A DNA stretch of 64,000 nucleotides from Mucilaginibacter saanensis. GTDB lineage: Bacteria > Bacteroidota > Bacteroidia > Sphingobacteriales > Sphingobacteriaceae. A model generated the notes under the pieces. That model saw nothing but the letters and a program-made list of their open reading frames with translations. It ran no database searches and was not told the origin of the DNA. Positions within the stretch are counted from its first letter, which is position 1, and each line of letters starts with the position of its first letter. The translations under genes and the position numbers were made by a program. The stretch covers positions 67,488-131,487 of the forward strand of contig NZ_JACHBZ010000017.1 in NCBI RefSeq assembly GCF_014200575.1, in the 5' to 3' direction. Below are positions 1 through 8,320 of this stretch, piece after piece.

Positions 1-1
1 C

Positions 2-556
2 CAGAACAGTCTGCAACGCGAGAACATGGTAAAAAAAAGCTATAACCCTAAGATACTCTTGGAGGCTGCCGCTTGGGGCCGGGGTTCCAGCGTGGATGCC
101 AATGATAATTTCCACAGCCTATCCACCGGTTGGGGGTTTGACAGGAATAACTACCTCGTGGGCATCGGCGTATCGTACAATCTGTTTGATTTGCGTCGCA
201 GGCAACTGAAGCTTCGCACCCAAAAAGCAGCCAGCAGCTATAACGCCCAAAAGCTGTATGAACAAAAGAAACTATTATCCATAGGGGCCAGCCAGGCCGA
301 TGTAGAGCTGGAAACAGCGCGGCAACGCTTGCAGGAAATACCTAATCAACTTAAGGCGGCCAATGATGGTTACCGGCAAAAGCTTTCCCTGTACAAAAAC
401 GGCTTAACCGATATTATTGAGCTTGATGCCGCGCTCAATATCCTGTACCGTGCCGAAACAGATTATGCCCAGGCCAAATTTGCTTACTCGGGGGCACTGT
501 TCCAGAAAGCCGTTACGGATAACCAGGTTAACACAGTTTTAAACCTTTTAAAATAA
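2..556 (+). CDS. TolC-like outer membrane efflux protein, C-terminal part (5' end outside window)
   Basis: The reading frame is open to the first bases of the window, so the ATG at 26 is probably internal and the gene starts upstream. What is visible is the second half of a TolC/OprM-type outer membrane channel: a strand-like stretch with GIGVSYNLFDLRRRQ followed by a long helical heptad region (residues about 60-150 of the visible part) and the late ILYRAETDYAQAKFAYSGAL segment typical of the last helix. It would form the outer membrane exit duct of the tripartite pump encoded by the next two genes, which follow after 7 bp. The order channel, permease, adaptor is less usual than adaptor first. 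Family call is firm; substrate unknown. Confidence 0.85.
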   Translation, partial: QNSLQRENMVKKSYNPKILLEAAAWGRGSSVDANDNFHSLSTGWGFDRNNYLVGIGVSYNLFDLRRRQLKLRTQKAASSYNAQKLYEQKKLLSIGASQADVELETARQRLQEIPNQLKAANDGYRQKLSLYKNGLTDIIELDAALNILYRAETDYAQAKFAYSGALFQKAVTDNQVNTVLNLLK

Positions 557-563
557 TTTAGCT

Positions 564-3500
564 ATGTCAATGGTCACCTCCGCGCTTAAAAGGCCCATCA
601 CTACTGTAGTGATCACCATGAGCCTGCTGATATTTTCAGTGCTCAGCGCAGTAAAAATACCGATAGATATATTTCCGCAGCTAAACCTGCCCACTATATA
701 CGTTATCGAAGCCTATGGCGGCATGTCGCCGCAGCAAATGGAAGGCTTTTTCTCCACCAAATTTCAGGATCAGTTTCTGTATATCAATGGTATCAAAAGC
801 ATCACCAGTAAAAACATACAGGGTTTAACCCTCATCAAACTATCGTTTTACGAAAGCACCAACATGGCCGAAGCTTCGGCACAGGTAGCACTACAGGTAA
901 ACAGGGCATCCAGCTTTTTCCCGCCGGGCGCGCTGCCTCCGCAGGTAGTTAGGTTTGATGCTTCGTCATTACCCGTTGGGCAGCTGGTATTCTCCAGCCC
1001 CACCCGCAGCTTAAAGGACATTTATGATATGGCGGCCACCAAAATACGCCCCATGTTTGCCACCGTTCCGGGCTTGTCGCCATCGCCGCCGTTTGGAGCC
1101 AATGCACGTTCCATCACCGTGAACCTTGACCCCGACAAGCTGCGCAGCTATAACTTAACACCAGACGAGGTGGTGGATGCCTTGGCTAAGTTCAACGTAA
1201 CATCACCGTCAGGAAACCTCCGGTTAGATAATACCATGTTCCTGACCACCATGAACACGCTCATTAAAAACCCGGATAATTTTGGCGATATCCCGGTAAA
1301 AACACAGAATGGTGTGCCCATTTTTGTAAAAGATGTGGCCCGCGTAGCTGATGCTGCCGACGTTACGGTAGACTATGCCCTCATCAACGGAAAACGGTCG
1401 GTATATATCCCGGTAGTAAAAACTGCCGATGCATCAACCTGGGCCGTGGTGCAAGATCTCAAAAGCAAACTGCCCGAAATGCAGAACCTGCTACCGGATG
1501 ATGTAAAACTGAGCTATGAGTTTGACCAATCTGTGTTTGTGGTAAACGCAGTAAAAAGCTTAATGACCGAGGGTGGCCTGGGCGCCCTGCTCACCGGTTT
1601 AATGGTACTGCTATTTCTGCGCGACTGGCGCAGTAGCCTTATCGTGGTAATCACCATTCCGGTATCTATATTAATCGGGGTTTTACTGTTGAGCCTTTTC
1701 GGGCAAACCATCAACATCATGACACTAAGCGGACTGGCACTGGCGATAGGTATCCTCGTTGACCAGGCCACGGTGACCATTGAGAATATTCACCAGCATC
1801 TGGAAATGGGTAAATCCAAACGCCTGGCCATTCATGATGCCTGCGAAGAGATCGCATTTCCGCTGTTACTGATATTATTATGTATCCTGGCCGTATTTGC
1901 ACCATCTTTTATGATGACGGGCGTACCCAAGGCCATGTTTTTGCCATTATCGCTATCCATCGGTTTAACCATGATCGTGTCATACATCCTGGCGCAAACT
2001 GTGGTACCTATCCTGAGTAATTGGCTTATCAAGGCCGAGCGCTACCAGCATTATCACCACGATGACATTCATGCTCATGCAGGTGAGGCACTTGATGATA
2101 ACGAAGAAAAACAGGTTAAAAAACATTTGCATCAAGAGCAAAATCATCCCGAAAAAAATGATCTGTTTGAGCGCATAAAGCTTTGGCTTATCCGGGTGCT
2201 TAATAGCTGTATGCCCCGTAAAAAGGGGATTGTACTGGTATACCTGGTTACTGTGATAGCGCTGGCAGGTGCATGCTTTGTGTTTATAGGCAAGGATATG
2301 ATGCCTAAAATTAATAACGGCCAGTTCCAGATCAGGCTCAAAGAACCTGATGGCACCCGGCTTGAGCGTACGGAAGATGCCTTTAAGCAGGTACTGCAGA
2401 TTATTAACCAAACGGTGAATAACCATGTTGAAATTACATCCGGTTACGTTGGTTTAGTGCCTACCAGCTACGGTACCAGTAATCTCTACGTATTTAATAC
2501 CGGTACGCAGGAAGCTGTATTACAGGTAAACCTTGACGAAAAATACAAGGTGAACATGGATGAGTTGAAGGATGCCTTGCGCAAAAATATCCATTACAAG
2601 CTACCTGAACTTCAGATTATCTTTGAGCCGATTGACATGACCGAGAAGATCATGAGCCAGGGAGCATCGTCGCCTATTGAGGTACAGGTAGCCGGTAAGG
2701 ACATGGCACAAATTGAAAGCTATGCCAATAAAGTGGTGGATAAACTCAGGGGCATTAGTTACCTGCGCGACGTGCAGATAGCACAGCCGCTGAAATTCCC
2801 GGTGATTAAAATTACCCTTGACAGGTTGAAGGCCGCTCAGTTGGGCCTCAACATTAAGGATATTGCCCGTTCAGTTACAGCCAGTACCTCATCAAGCCGT
2901 TTTACCGACAAAAACCTCTGGCTGGATGAAAAAGGTGCATACACCTACCAGGTGCAGGTGCAAATTCCGGAATATGTGATGAACACCATGGACCAGCTTA
3001 AAGAAATTCCGCTGGTTAAAGGGCAAAGCAGCCCGGTGTTGAGCGATATTGCCACTTTTAACACCGTATACGTGCCAGGCGAATATGACCGCGCAGGGCC
3101 GCGCAGGTTTTTAACTGTTAGCGCCAATATTTATAAAAAGGATCTGGGTACGGCCACTACTGATGTTCAAAAGGCTATTAACTCGCTGGGTGCGCCGCCA
3201 AAAGGTTTAATAGCCTCATTAAATGGTATGTCAAACCTGCTTACCGAAACATTAACCAGCTTACAGAACGGTTTGGGACTGGCCATTTTGGTGATATTTT
3301 TATTACTGGCAGCCAATTACCAATCATTCAAGGTATCATTAACAGTACTATCAACCGTGCCCGCGGTAATATTAGGTTCGTTGCTGATGCTGCTGGCTAC
3401 GGGCTCTACGTTAAACCTGCAGTCGTATATGGGTATGATCATGTCAACCGGGGTATCGGTGGCCAATGCCATCCTGATTGTTACCAATGCCGAAAAACTA

Positions 3501-3824
3501 CGGATTGATTACCGCAATGCCACCAGGGCAGCCATTACCAGCGCATCTATCCGGTTGCGCCCTATCCTGATGACCAGTTTAGCCATGATAGCAGGTATGA
3601 TCCCCATGGCCTCGGGCATGGGCGAAGCCGGCGAGCAATCTGCGCCACTCGGCCGCGCCGTTATAGGCGGACTGTTTGCATCAACCCTTGCAGCATTGTT
3701 TATTTTACCGCTGGTATTTGCATGGGTACAACAAAAAAGCACATTTAATTCGCCATCATTAATGCCCGAAGAAACGGCAGTGCAACCAGCAGAAATATTA
3801 GAGGAACAACCATCAATTGTATAA
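564..3824 (+). CDS. RND-family efflux permease (AcrB/HAE1-like)
   Basis: This 1086-residue protein has the full RND layout: TM1 near residues 11-31, a first porter domain, a TM block at about 335-490, a second large extracytoplasmic domain, and a final TM block from about 900. It should use the proton gradient to export small molecules across the inner membrane. Two features are unusual against AcrB. The TM4 motif reads GILVDQA (D400, Q401), so the second Asp of the AcrB pair is Gln. The TM10 motif reads GVSVANAILIV, with Ala967 where AcrB has its relay Lys. Between the two TM blocks is a His-rich, charged loop (residues 494-530, eight His). Seven bp separate it from the upstream gene and 4 bp from the adaptor, so it lies in an operon. 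Confidence 0.93.
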   Translation: MSMVTSALKRPITTVVITMSLLIFSVLSAVKIPIDIFPQLNLPTIYVIEAYGGMSPQQMEGFFSTKFQDQFLYINGIKSITSKNIQGLTLIKLSFYESTNMAEASAQVALQVNRASSFFPPGALPPQVVRFDASSLPVGQLVFSSPTRSLKDIYDMAATKIRPMFATVPGLSPSPPFGANARSITVNLDPDKLRSYNLTPDEVVDALAKFNVTSPSGNLRLDNTMFLTTMNTLIKNPDNFGDIPVKTQNGVPIFVKDVARVADAADVTVDYALINGKRSVYIPVVKTADASTWAVVQDLKSKLPEMQNLLPDDVKLSYEFDQSVFVVNAVKSLMTEGGLGALLTGLMVLLFLRDWRSSLIVVITIPVSILIGVLLLSLFGQTINIMTLSGLALAIGILVDQATVTIENIHQHLEMGKSKRLAIHDACEEIAFPLLLILLCILAVFAPSFMMTGVPKAMFLPLSLSIGLTMIVSYILAQTVVPILSNWLIKAERYQHYHHDDIHAHAGEALDDNEEKQVKKHLHQEQNHPEKNDLFERIKLWLIRVLNSCMPRKKGIVLVYLVTVIALAGACFVFIGKDMMPKINNGQFQIRLKEPDGTRLERTEDAFKQVLQIINQTVNNHVEITSGYVGLVPTSYGTSNLYVFNTGTQEAVLQVNLDEKYKVNMDELKDALRKNIHYKLPELQIIFEPIDMTEKIMSQGASSPIEVQVAGKDMAQIESYANKVVDKLRGISYLRDVQIAQPLKFPVIKITLDRLKAAQLGLNIKDIARSVTASTSSSRFTDKNLWLDEKGAYTYQVQVQIPEYVMNTMDQLKEIPLVKGQSSPVLSDIATFNTVYVPGEYDRAGPRRFLTVSANIYKKDLGTATTDVQKAINSLGAPPKGLIASLNGMSNLLTETLTSLQNGLGLAILVIFLLLAANYQSFKVSLTVLSTVPAVILGSLLMLLATGSTLNLQSYMGMIMSTGVSVANAILIVTNAEKLRIDYRNATRAAITSASIRLRPILMTSLAMIAGMIPMASGMGEAGEQSAPLGRAVIGGLFASTLAALFILPLVFAWVQQKSTFNSPSLMPEETAVQPAEILEEQPSIV

Positions 3825-3828
3825 GATC

Positions 3829-4914
3829 ATGAAATTTAAATCAATCATATTATTAGCTGCTATTGTAAGTACACTGGCAGCCTGCTCAGGGAACCAAAAA
3901 CCGGTAGACATGGCCGCTGCGGCAACTCCGGGCAAATCAGCCTATGAAACCGGCTCTATAACAGAAAAATCCCTTTCAAGCACCGCCCGCCTGCCGGGGC
4001 AGTTAAAACCCTACAATGAGGTAAACATTTTCCCTAAGGTAAATGGCTTTGTGAAGGAACTGTATGTTGACCGCGGCTCTATTGTAAAAAAGGGCCAATT
4101 GCTCATGACGCTGGAGGCCCCCGAAATGGAAGCACAGCTACAAGCAGCTAACTCCCGCTTTATTCAGGCACAAGAAAATGCGCTGGCCAGTAAAGAAAAA
4201 TACCGCCGCTTAAAAGAGGCAGCCAAAGAGCCCGGATCAGTATCACCGCTTGACCTGGACAATGCGCAGGCCAGGATGCGTGCTGATGATGCCATGGCCC
4301 ATTCCGAAGAATCAAACGTGGCATCGGTACGTACTATTCAGGGCTACCTGAGTATCCGTGCGCCATTTGACGGCATGATTGTATTGCGTAATGTATCACC
4401 GGGTGCATTAGTATCGCCGGGTAAGGGTACCGACTTGCCAATGCTGGTACTACAGGACATCAGCAAACTGCGTCTGGAGGTTTTTATTCCCGAAGATTAC
4501 GTTGATAAGGTTGATCTTAACCAACCGGTTAAATTTAATTTTAACTCGATGCCGGGAAGTGTGCATACTGCAAAAATAAGCCGCTCGGCCAATTCACTGG
4601 GCAGCATGCGTTCAGAGGCTATTGAAATTGATGTACAAAATAAAGATGGCCAGTTAAAACCGGGGATGTACGCCGAGGTAGGCATACCGATGCTGTCGGG
4701 AGCCAAATCATTACTGGTACCTAATAACGCTATAGTACGGTCAACCGAACGCGAATATATAGTTACCGTAAAAAATGGCAAAGCTGCCCTGGTTGATATC
4801 AAAGAGGGCCTGGCAAGACATGACTCGACCGAAGTTTTTGGCAATTTAAAAGCCGGTGACCTCATCGTTAACCATCCCGGCGACGAGCTGAAGGAAGGCA
4901 CCAACATTCATTAA
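3829..4914 (+). CDS. RND periplasmic adaptor lipoprotein (membrane fusion protein)
   Basis: A lipoprotein signal peptide ends in the lipobox LAAC followed by SGNQ, so the ATG at 3829 is preferred over an in-frame TTG at 3817 inside the permease gene. The order is barrel-sandwich half (NEVNIFPKVNGFVKELYVDRGSIVKKGQLL), helical hairpin (about 100-160), second half-motif (IRAPFDGMIVLRNVSPGALVSP), then beta-barrel and membrane-proximal domains. It would link the permease to the outer membrane channel. A hairpin terminator follows directly, which closes the operon. Confidence 0.92.
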   Translation: MKFKSIILLAAIVSTLAACSGNQKPVDMAAAATPGKSAYETGSITEKSLSSTARLPGQLKPYNEVNIFPKVNGFVKELYVDRGSIVKKGQLLMTLEAPEMEAQLQAANSRFIQAQENALASKEKYRRLKEAAKEPGSVSPLDLDNAQARMRADDAMAHSEESNVASVRTIQGYLSIRAPFDGMIVLRNVSPGALVSPGKGTDLPMLVLQDISKLRLEVFIPEDYVDKVDLNQPVKFNFNSMPGSVHTAKISRSANSLGSMRSEAIEIDVQNKDGQLKPGMYAEVGIPMLSGAKSLLVPNNAIVRSTEREYIVTVKNGKAALVDIKEGLARHDSTEVFGNLKAGDLIVNHPGDELKEGTNIH

Positions 4915-4921
4915 AAAAACG

Positions 4922-4956
4922 AAAGCCGCTTCATCAATAGTATGGAGCGGTTTTTA
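4922..4956 (+). terminator. Intrinsic terminator of the efflux operon
   Basis: A stem of about nine pairs (left arm 4922-4930, right arm 4946-4954, core CCGCT/AGCGG with one G-U pair) is followed by a T-rich tract to about 4960. It starts 8 bp after the adaptor stop. Confidence 0.75.
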
Positions 4957-5027
4957 TTTTGTCGTATTTTACCTGTCAATTGTCGTATCAGGCCCTCATA
5001 AAATTGCCATATACCCTGCATTTTTGT

Positions 5028-5050
5028 ATAGTGCACCCCAACTGCACTAT
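5028..5050. promoter_or_regulatory. Perfect inverted repeat in front of the VOC gene
   Basis: ATAGTGCA (5028-5035) and TGCACTAT (5043-5050) form a perfect 8-bp inverted repeat with a 7-bp spacer, ending 14 bp before the ATG at 5065. Just upstream lies CATTTTTG (5019-5026), one base off the Bacteroidota -7 element TAnnTTTG. The repeat would then lie around the transcription start. It could be an operator for a dimeric repressor or a leader hairpin; sequence alone does not decide. Confidence 0.45.
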
Positions 5051-5064
5051 TAAGGGCATATCAA

Positions 5065-5484
5065 ATGGCAAATATCAATTCATACCTCACCTTCAACGGC
5101 AATTGCTCCGAGGCAATGACTTTTTATAAGGGGTGTCTTGGCGGCGAACTGATCATTCAAACAGTTGGCGATTTACAACTGCCACTTACCGAGCCTATGC
5201 CGCCATGTATGGAAAAATGCGTAGTGCACTCCACGCTCACCAATAACACTTTAATACTTACGGCCTCTGATATGGTACCTGATGCGGGCCTGGTGAAAGG
5301 CAACTCCGTTTCTTTATTGCTCAACTGCAACAGCGAGCAGGAGGCCAGAATATTTTATGCCAGCCTCTCTGCCGGTGGCCACGTTACCCATCCACTCGAA
5401 AAGACCTACTGGGGAGCCCTATTTGGCGATCTGACCGACAAATTCGGTATACACTGGCTTATTAATTTCGAAAACGATTATTAG
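5065..5484 (+). CDS. VOC superfamily protein (PhnB / glyoxalase-like)
   Basis: The 139-residue protein begins with INSYLTFNGNCSEAMTFYKGCLGGEL, the typical start of PhnB-like VOC proteins, and ends with YWGALFGDLTDKFGIHWLINFE, the matching second half. Such proteins form paired beta-alpha-beta-beta-beta modules; many bind a metal or small ligand, but the substrate cannot be told from sequence. It stands alone behind its own inverted repeat. Its stop overlaps the stop region of the convergent phosphoesterase gene by 4 bp. Confidence 0.88.
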   Translation: MANINSYLTFNGNCSEAMTFYKGCLGGELIIQTVGDLQLPLTEPMPPCMEKCVVHSTLTNNTLILTASDMVPDAGLVKGNSVSLLLNCNSEQEARIFYASLSAGGHVTHPLEKTYWGALFGDLTDKFGIHWLINFENDY

Positions 5485-6383
5485 TAATTAATATAATCTT
5501 CGGTAAATCTTCCATCAGCATACAAGTCAATAAGACCGTAGCCGGGGGCTGTTTCCCGTTTGTTGCCTTCCCACCATGCGCCGCAAACAGCGCCGTTGCA
5601 TATATAGGTAACATGATTGTAAACCACTTTATCGCGCAGGTGGATATGACCACTGAGGCATAGCTTAACATTAGGGTGTTGATAAAACAGATTGATTATT
5701 TTGGCATTATCGGTATGCATATCGCCGCCTAACATTACCCATTTGTTAACCGTATCGTCCTCAATCAGGTTAGTGACCGTTAAAATAGGTATGTGCGTCA
5801 TTACCAGTACCGGCATCGCGAGGTCGGTAGCTTTTAGTTCCTGCTCAAGCCAGGCAAATTGTTCATCGCCCAGCTTACCAATATACCAGGTATTGTCAAT
5901 ATCTAAATGAACACTATCCAGGATAATGAATTTCCAGCCACCCTTTATAAAACTGTAATACGGCTTAACAAGCCCCAACTGATCCATAGAGTATTGTTTG
6001 CCGTATAGTGTTTGGCCCTTATCATTCTCGTTCCACCAAATATCATGGTTACCTAAACAGTAATGCACCGGCAGGCTGCAATCTGCTTTCATGGTAGCTT
6101 TTGTAAGCTGCCATTGATCATTAATAGTGCTGATGTTTTCTTTATTCATATCAAACACCATGTCGCCGCCATTTAATATCAGATCAACTTTGGGGCTTTG
6201 ATTTTGTACGTGATGCAGGCATTTAACAAAACGTGCCGGAGCGTCAAACTTATTTTTAAGATGTATGTCGGTTAAATGGGCTATCCGTAAAACCGGTTGT
6301 TTGGGGTTCGATGTTTTAGCAAAACCTAAGGAGGGAACCAACAACAGTCCCCCAATATTTTTCAGTGCCGATCTTCTTTGCAT
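5481..6383 (-). CDS. Exported calcineurin-like metallophosphoesterase
   Basis: All metal-binding motifs of the calcineurin-like phosphoesterases are present in order: DIH (after AHLT), GGDM, GNHD, MTHIP and SGHIHL. The N-terminus MQRRSALKNIGGLLLVPSLGFA has a twin arginine followed by a hydrophobic stretch, so it is a likely Tat or Sec signal peptide and the enzyme probably works in the periplasm. It would hydrolyse phosphomono- or diesters with a dinuclear metal centre; the substrate is unknown. The ATG at 6383 is the only start that keeps the signal sequence. It is a single gene, convergent with the VOC gene. Confidence 0.9.
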   Translation of the reverse strand: MQRRSALKNIGGLLLVPSLGFAKTSNPKQPVLRIAHLTDIHLKNKFDAPARFVKCLHHVQNQSPKVDLILNGGDMVFDMNKENISTINDQWQLTKATMKADCSLPVHYCLGNHDIWWNENDKGQTLYGKQYSMDQLGLVKPYYSFIKGGWKFIILDSVHLDIDNTWYIGKLGDEQFAWLEQELKATDLAMPVLVMTHIPILTVTNLIEDDTVNKWVMLGGDMHTDNAKIINLFYQHPNVKLCLSGHIHLRDKVVYNHVTYICNGAVCGAWWEGNKRETAPGYGLIDLYADGRFTEDYINY

Positions 6384-6497
6384 AGTTTTTAGCTGTAGCT
6401 ACAAATTTGCTTTATCTGTTTTGATTTTACCTTAAGTTGGGATTAAATAATCTGTTAAACTATTTTATTTTCAAATCGGCTATAAATGACTATTCAT

Positions 6498-6505
6498 TAC
6501 ATTTG
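6498..6505 (+). promoter_or_regulatory. Candidate -7 element (TACATTTG)
   Basis: TACATTTG matches the Bacteroidota -7 consensus TAnnTTTG and lies 15 bp before the ATG at 6521, implying a very short leader. No clear TTTG -33 box is seen at the right distance. Confidence 0.4.
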
Positions 6506-6520
6506 CCCAAAATTCACACC

Positions 6521-6817
6521 ATGATAGCACACCACGTTTTATTCTGGCTAAAAGCCGATACTACCTCTGATCAAAAAGCTGCTTTTCGTAAAAGCCTGCA
6601 AACTTTAGAAAACATAGAAGTTGTTAAAACCTTCCACATCGGCACGCCGGCTCCTATTGAGCGCGCCGTTGTAGATACCAGCTATACCTTTAGTTTGATA
6701 TTGTTTTTTGAAGATCTGGCTGCACATGACGTTTACCAGGTTCATCCACTGCACAAGGCATTTTTAGACGAGTTCAGGGTTTACTTTGAAAAGGTGGTTA
6801 TTTACGATGCCGAATAA
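6521..6817 (+). CDS. Dabb family (stress-responsive A/B barrel) protein
   Basis: The 98-residue product begins MIAHHVLFWLKADTTSDQK and contains VVKTFHIGTPAPIERAVVDTSYTFSLILFFEDLAAHDVYQVHPLH, matching the Dabb domain (ferredoxin-like dimeric barrel). The start at 6521 is chosen because the family begins with this short strand; the frame is open further upstream to 6437, but that part has no domain and would cover the promoter candidate. Its function is not established; family members are often linked to stress or small-molecule binding. It is a single gene followed by a strong terminator. Confidence 0.85.
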   Translation: MIAHHVLFWLKADTTSDQKAAFRKSLQTLENIEVVKTFHIGTPAPIERAVVDTSYTFSLILFFEDLAAHDVYQVHPLHKAFLDEFRVYFEKVVIYDAE

Positions 6818-6846
6818 GCTTCGGTTATCTCTTTAAACCCAATGAT

Positions 6847-6883
6847 AACAAAGCCGCTTTTCCAATCAAAAAGCGGCTTTGTT
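6847..6883. terminator. Bidirectional terminator between Dabb gene and nucleotidase
   Basis: Arms AACAAAGCCGCTTTT (from 6847) and AAAAGCGGCTTTGTT (to 6883) form a 15-bp stem with a short loop. It lies between two convergent genes and can serve both. Confidence 0.85.
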
Positions 6884-6912
6884 ATATAATCAAATCACCG
6901 GTGGCGGGGAGT

Positions 6913-7449
6913 TCAATTAAGACTTTTCAGTAGGGCTAAAACATCTGTCCATGAATTTACCCTTTGGTGATGATTGATGTTGGCATTATGCGCCGCGTTA
7001 AACATAATGGCTACGCCTTTAAACTTATCCAGGTTTTTAGGATGGTCATCAATCATATAATCGGCGTTTATTACGCTTTTATCTCCGCAAAAAACAATAT
7101 TGTGCCAGGATATAAAAGGAAAATGCTCCTGCAGCCATGCATGTTTTTCGGGAAGCGACTGCGGAAATTCCATTGCGGCCGATACGATGTAAATTTCATA
7201 ATCCTTCATCAATTCGGTAATGACCTCCACAGCACCAGGCATTACCGGGAGCGACCTGAAAAAACCGGGAGTAAATGCAAACTTGTGGGCCGCGCCTTTA
7301 TCAGGAAAACCTTCTCCTTCGGGCTTCCCCACCAACTGTTCATAGGGTATCTGAACACCGTAGGCATTGTAATACCAGGTTAAAAAGTGCGAATCGGTAT
7401 CTGCCAAAACACCGTCCATATCTACTGCAATTCTTTTCAATGTTTTCAT
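6913..7449 (-). CDS. 5'(3')-deoxyribonucleotidase, NT5C type (HAD superfamily)
   Basis: The 178-residue protein has the HAD motif I DMDGVLAD near its start, motif II-like YIVSAA, and a late DDHPKNL as motif IV. Length and the pattern LPVMPGAVEVI fit the NT5C family, which dephosphorylates deoxynucleoside monophosphates in the cytosol. It is transcribed away from the DeoR/GlpR-type regulator gene, and the shared intergenic region holds a phased repeat array that starts 3 bp before its ATG. That suggests control by the neighbouring regulator. The family is clear; the exact substrate preference is not. Confidence 0.87.
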   Translation of the reverse strand: MKTLKRIAVDMDGVLADTDSHFLTWYYNAYGVQIPYEQLVGKPEGEGFPDKGAAHKFAFTPGFFRSLPVMPGAVEVITELMKDYEIYIVSAAMEFPQSLPEKHAWLQEHFPFISWHNIVFCGDKSVINADYMIDDHPKNLDKFKGVAIMFNAAHNANINHHQRVNSWTDVLALLKSLN

Positions 7450-7451
7450 TT

Positions 7452-7518
7452 TGCAATATTATGCAATATATTTCAATAATTTGCAAATAAAACTCGAACA
7501 GATGCAATAATCTGCAAC
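7452..7518. promoter_or_regulatory. Phased direct-repeat array (TGCAAT units), probable operator
   Basis: Six copies of a TGCAAT-like hexamer lie in the same orientation at 7452 (TGCAAT), 7462 (TGCAAT), 7472 (TTCAAT), 7482 (TGCAAA), 7503 (TGCAAT) and 7513 (TGCAAC). The spacings are 10, 10, 10, 21 and 10 bp, so all sit on about the same face of the helix. The array fills the space between two divergent genes, next to the nucleotidase start and just before the regulator's promoter candidate. Arrays of direct repeats are used by several DeoR-family repressors. Assignment to this regulator is inference. Confidence 0.6.
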
Positions 7519-7532
7519 GTGTATTTTATTTA

Positions 7533-7540
7533 TATATTTG
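7533..7540 (+). promoter_or_regulatory. Candidate -7 element (TATATTTG) of the DeoR-type gene
   Basis: TATATTTG matches TAnnTTTG exactly, with TCTG (7511-7514) 18 bp upstream as a weak -33 box that overlaps the last repeat of the array. Only 3 bp separate it from the ATG at 7544, so transcription would begin at or after the start codon. Either the mRNA is leaderless, translation begins later, or the match is coincidental. Confidence 0.35.
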
Positions 7541-7543
7541 TTT

Positions 7544-8293
7544 ATGCTAAAAGCAGAAAGACTCCAAAAGATAGTTGAACAAATTGCAAAAGACAATAAA
7601 GTAATACTGGATGACCTGAGCCTGTTGCTCAATGTATCAACAGATACGGTGAGACGGGATATAAAAGAATTATCTGATAAAGGATTATTAAAGGCTGTAC
7701 GAGGCGGCGCCATCATGGGTTCGCAGGTGCACCCTCATTTTAAAGAACGCCAGCATATTGATACCCAGCAAAAAAAGGTAATTGCTCAAAAGGTGCTGGA
7801 ATTTATAAAATCAGGCCAGGTTATTTTAGCAAATGCAGGCACCACCACCACCGCAGTAATGGAAGCTTTACCTAAAGACATAACCTTAACCGTTATAACC
7901 AATAGCTTTCCAATCATATCGGTTTTGGAAGACTATCCTAACGTAAATGTATTTTTTATTGGAGGCCAGCTCAATAAACACAGCTTTTCAACCACGGGAT
8001 ACGAAACCATTGAAGCCATACGAAATTTCAGGGCAGATATATGCCTATTGGGTATCTGCAGCATTGATTTAAAGGTAGGGTTAACCGACTTTGATTATCA
8101 GGAAAGCCTGGTTGACAGGGCTATGATTGAAACATCAAAATACATTATTGCACTTTCAACCTATGACAAAGTAGGAACATCAGACCCTTACTACGTATGC
8201 GCCGCCAATGGCATAGATGTATTGATCACTGAAAAAGACCCATCCGTTGCAGACCTGGTTGGATTTAAAGATGCCGGAATATTGATAAAATAA
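7544..8293 (+). CDS. DeoR/GlpR-family transcriptional regulator
   Basis: An N-terminal DeoR helix-turn-helix is clear: LKAERLQKIVEQIAKDNKVILDD, then LLNVSTDTVRRDIKELSDKGLLKAVRGGA (about residues 20-60). The C-terminal DeoRC sugar-phosphate sensor domain has NAGTTTTAVMEAL and later LLGICSID and LSTYDKVGTSDPYYV. ATG 7544 is preferred because the family starts with ML-K-ER; an in-frame TTG two codons upstream is part of the promoter candidate. It probably represses its own gene and the divergent nucleotidase and responds to a phosphorylated metabolite. The ligand is not visible from sequence. Confidence 0.92.
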   Translation: MLKAERLQKIVEQIAKDNKVILDDLSLLLNVSTDTVRRDIKELSDKGLLKAVRGGAIMGSQVHPHFKERQHIDTQQKKVIAQKVLEFIKSGQVILANAGTTTTAVMEALPKDITLTVITNSFPIISVLEDYPNVNVFFIGGQLNKHSFSTTGYETIEAIRNFRADICLLGICSIDLKVGLTDFDYQESLVDRAMIETSKYIIALSTYDKVGTSDPYYVCAANGIDVLITEKDPSVADLVGFKDAGILIK

Positions 8294-8320
8294 GGTACCC
8301 CTTTTAACTACACCGTGTAA

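Noticed and set aside
1980..2426. 148-codon open frame on the minus strand inside the RND permease gene
   Set aside because: It is fully antisense to conserved RND coding sequence and has no known family.
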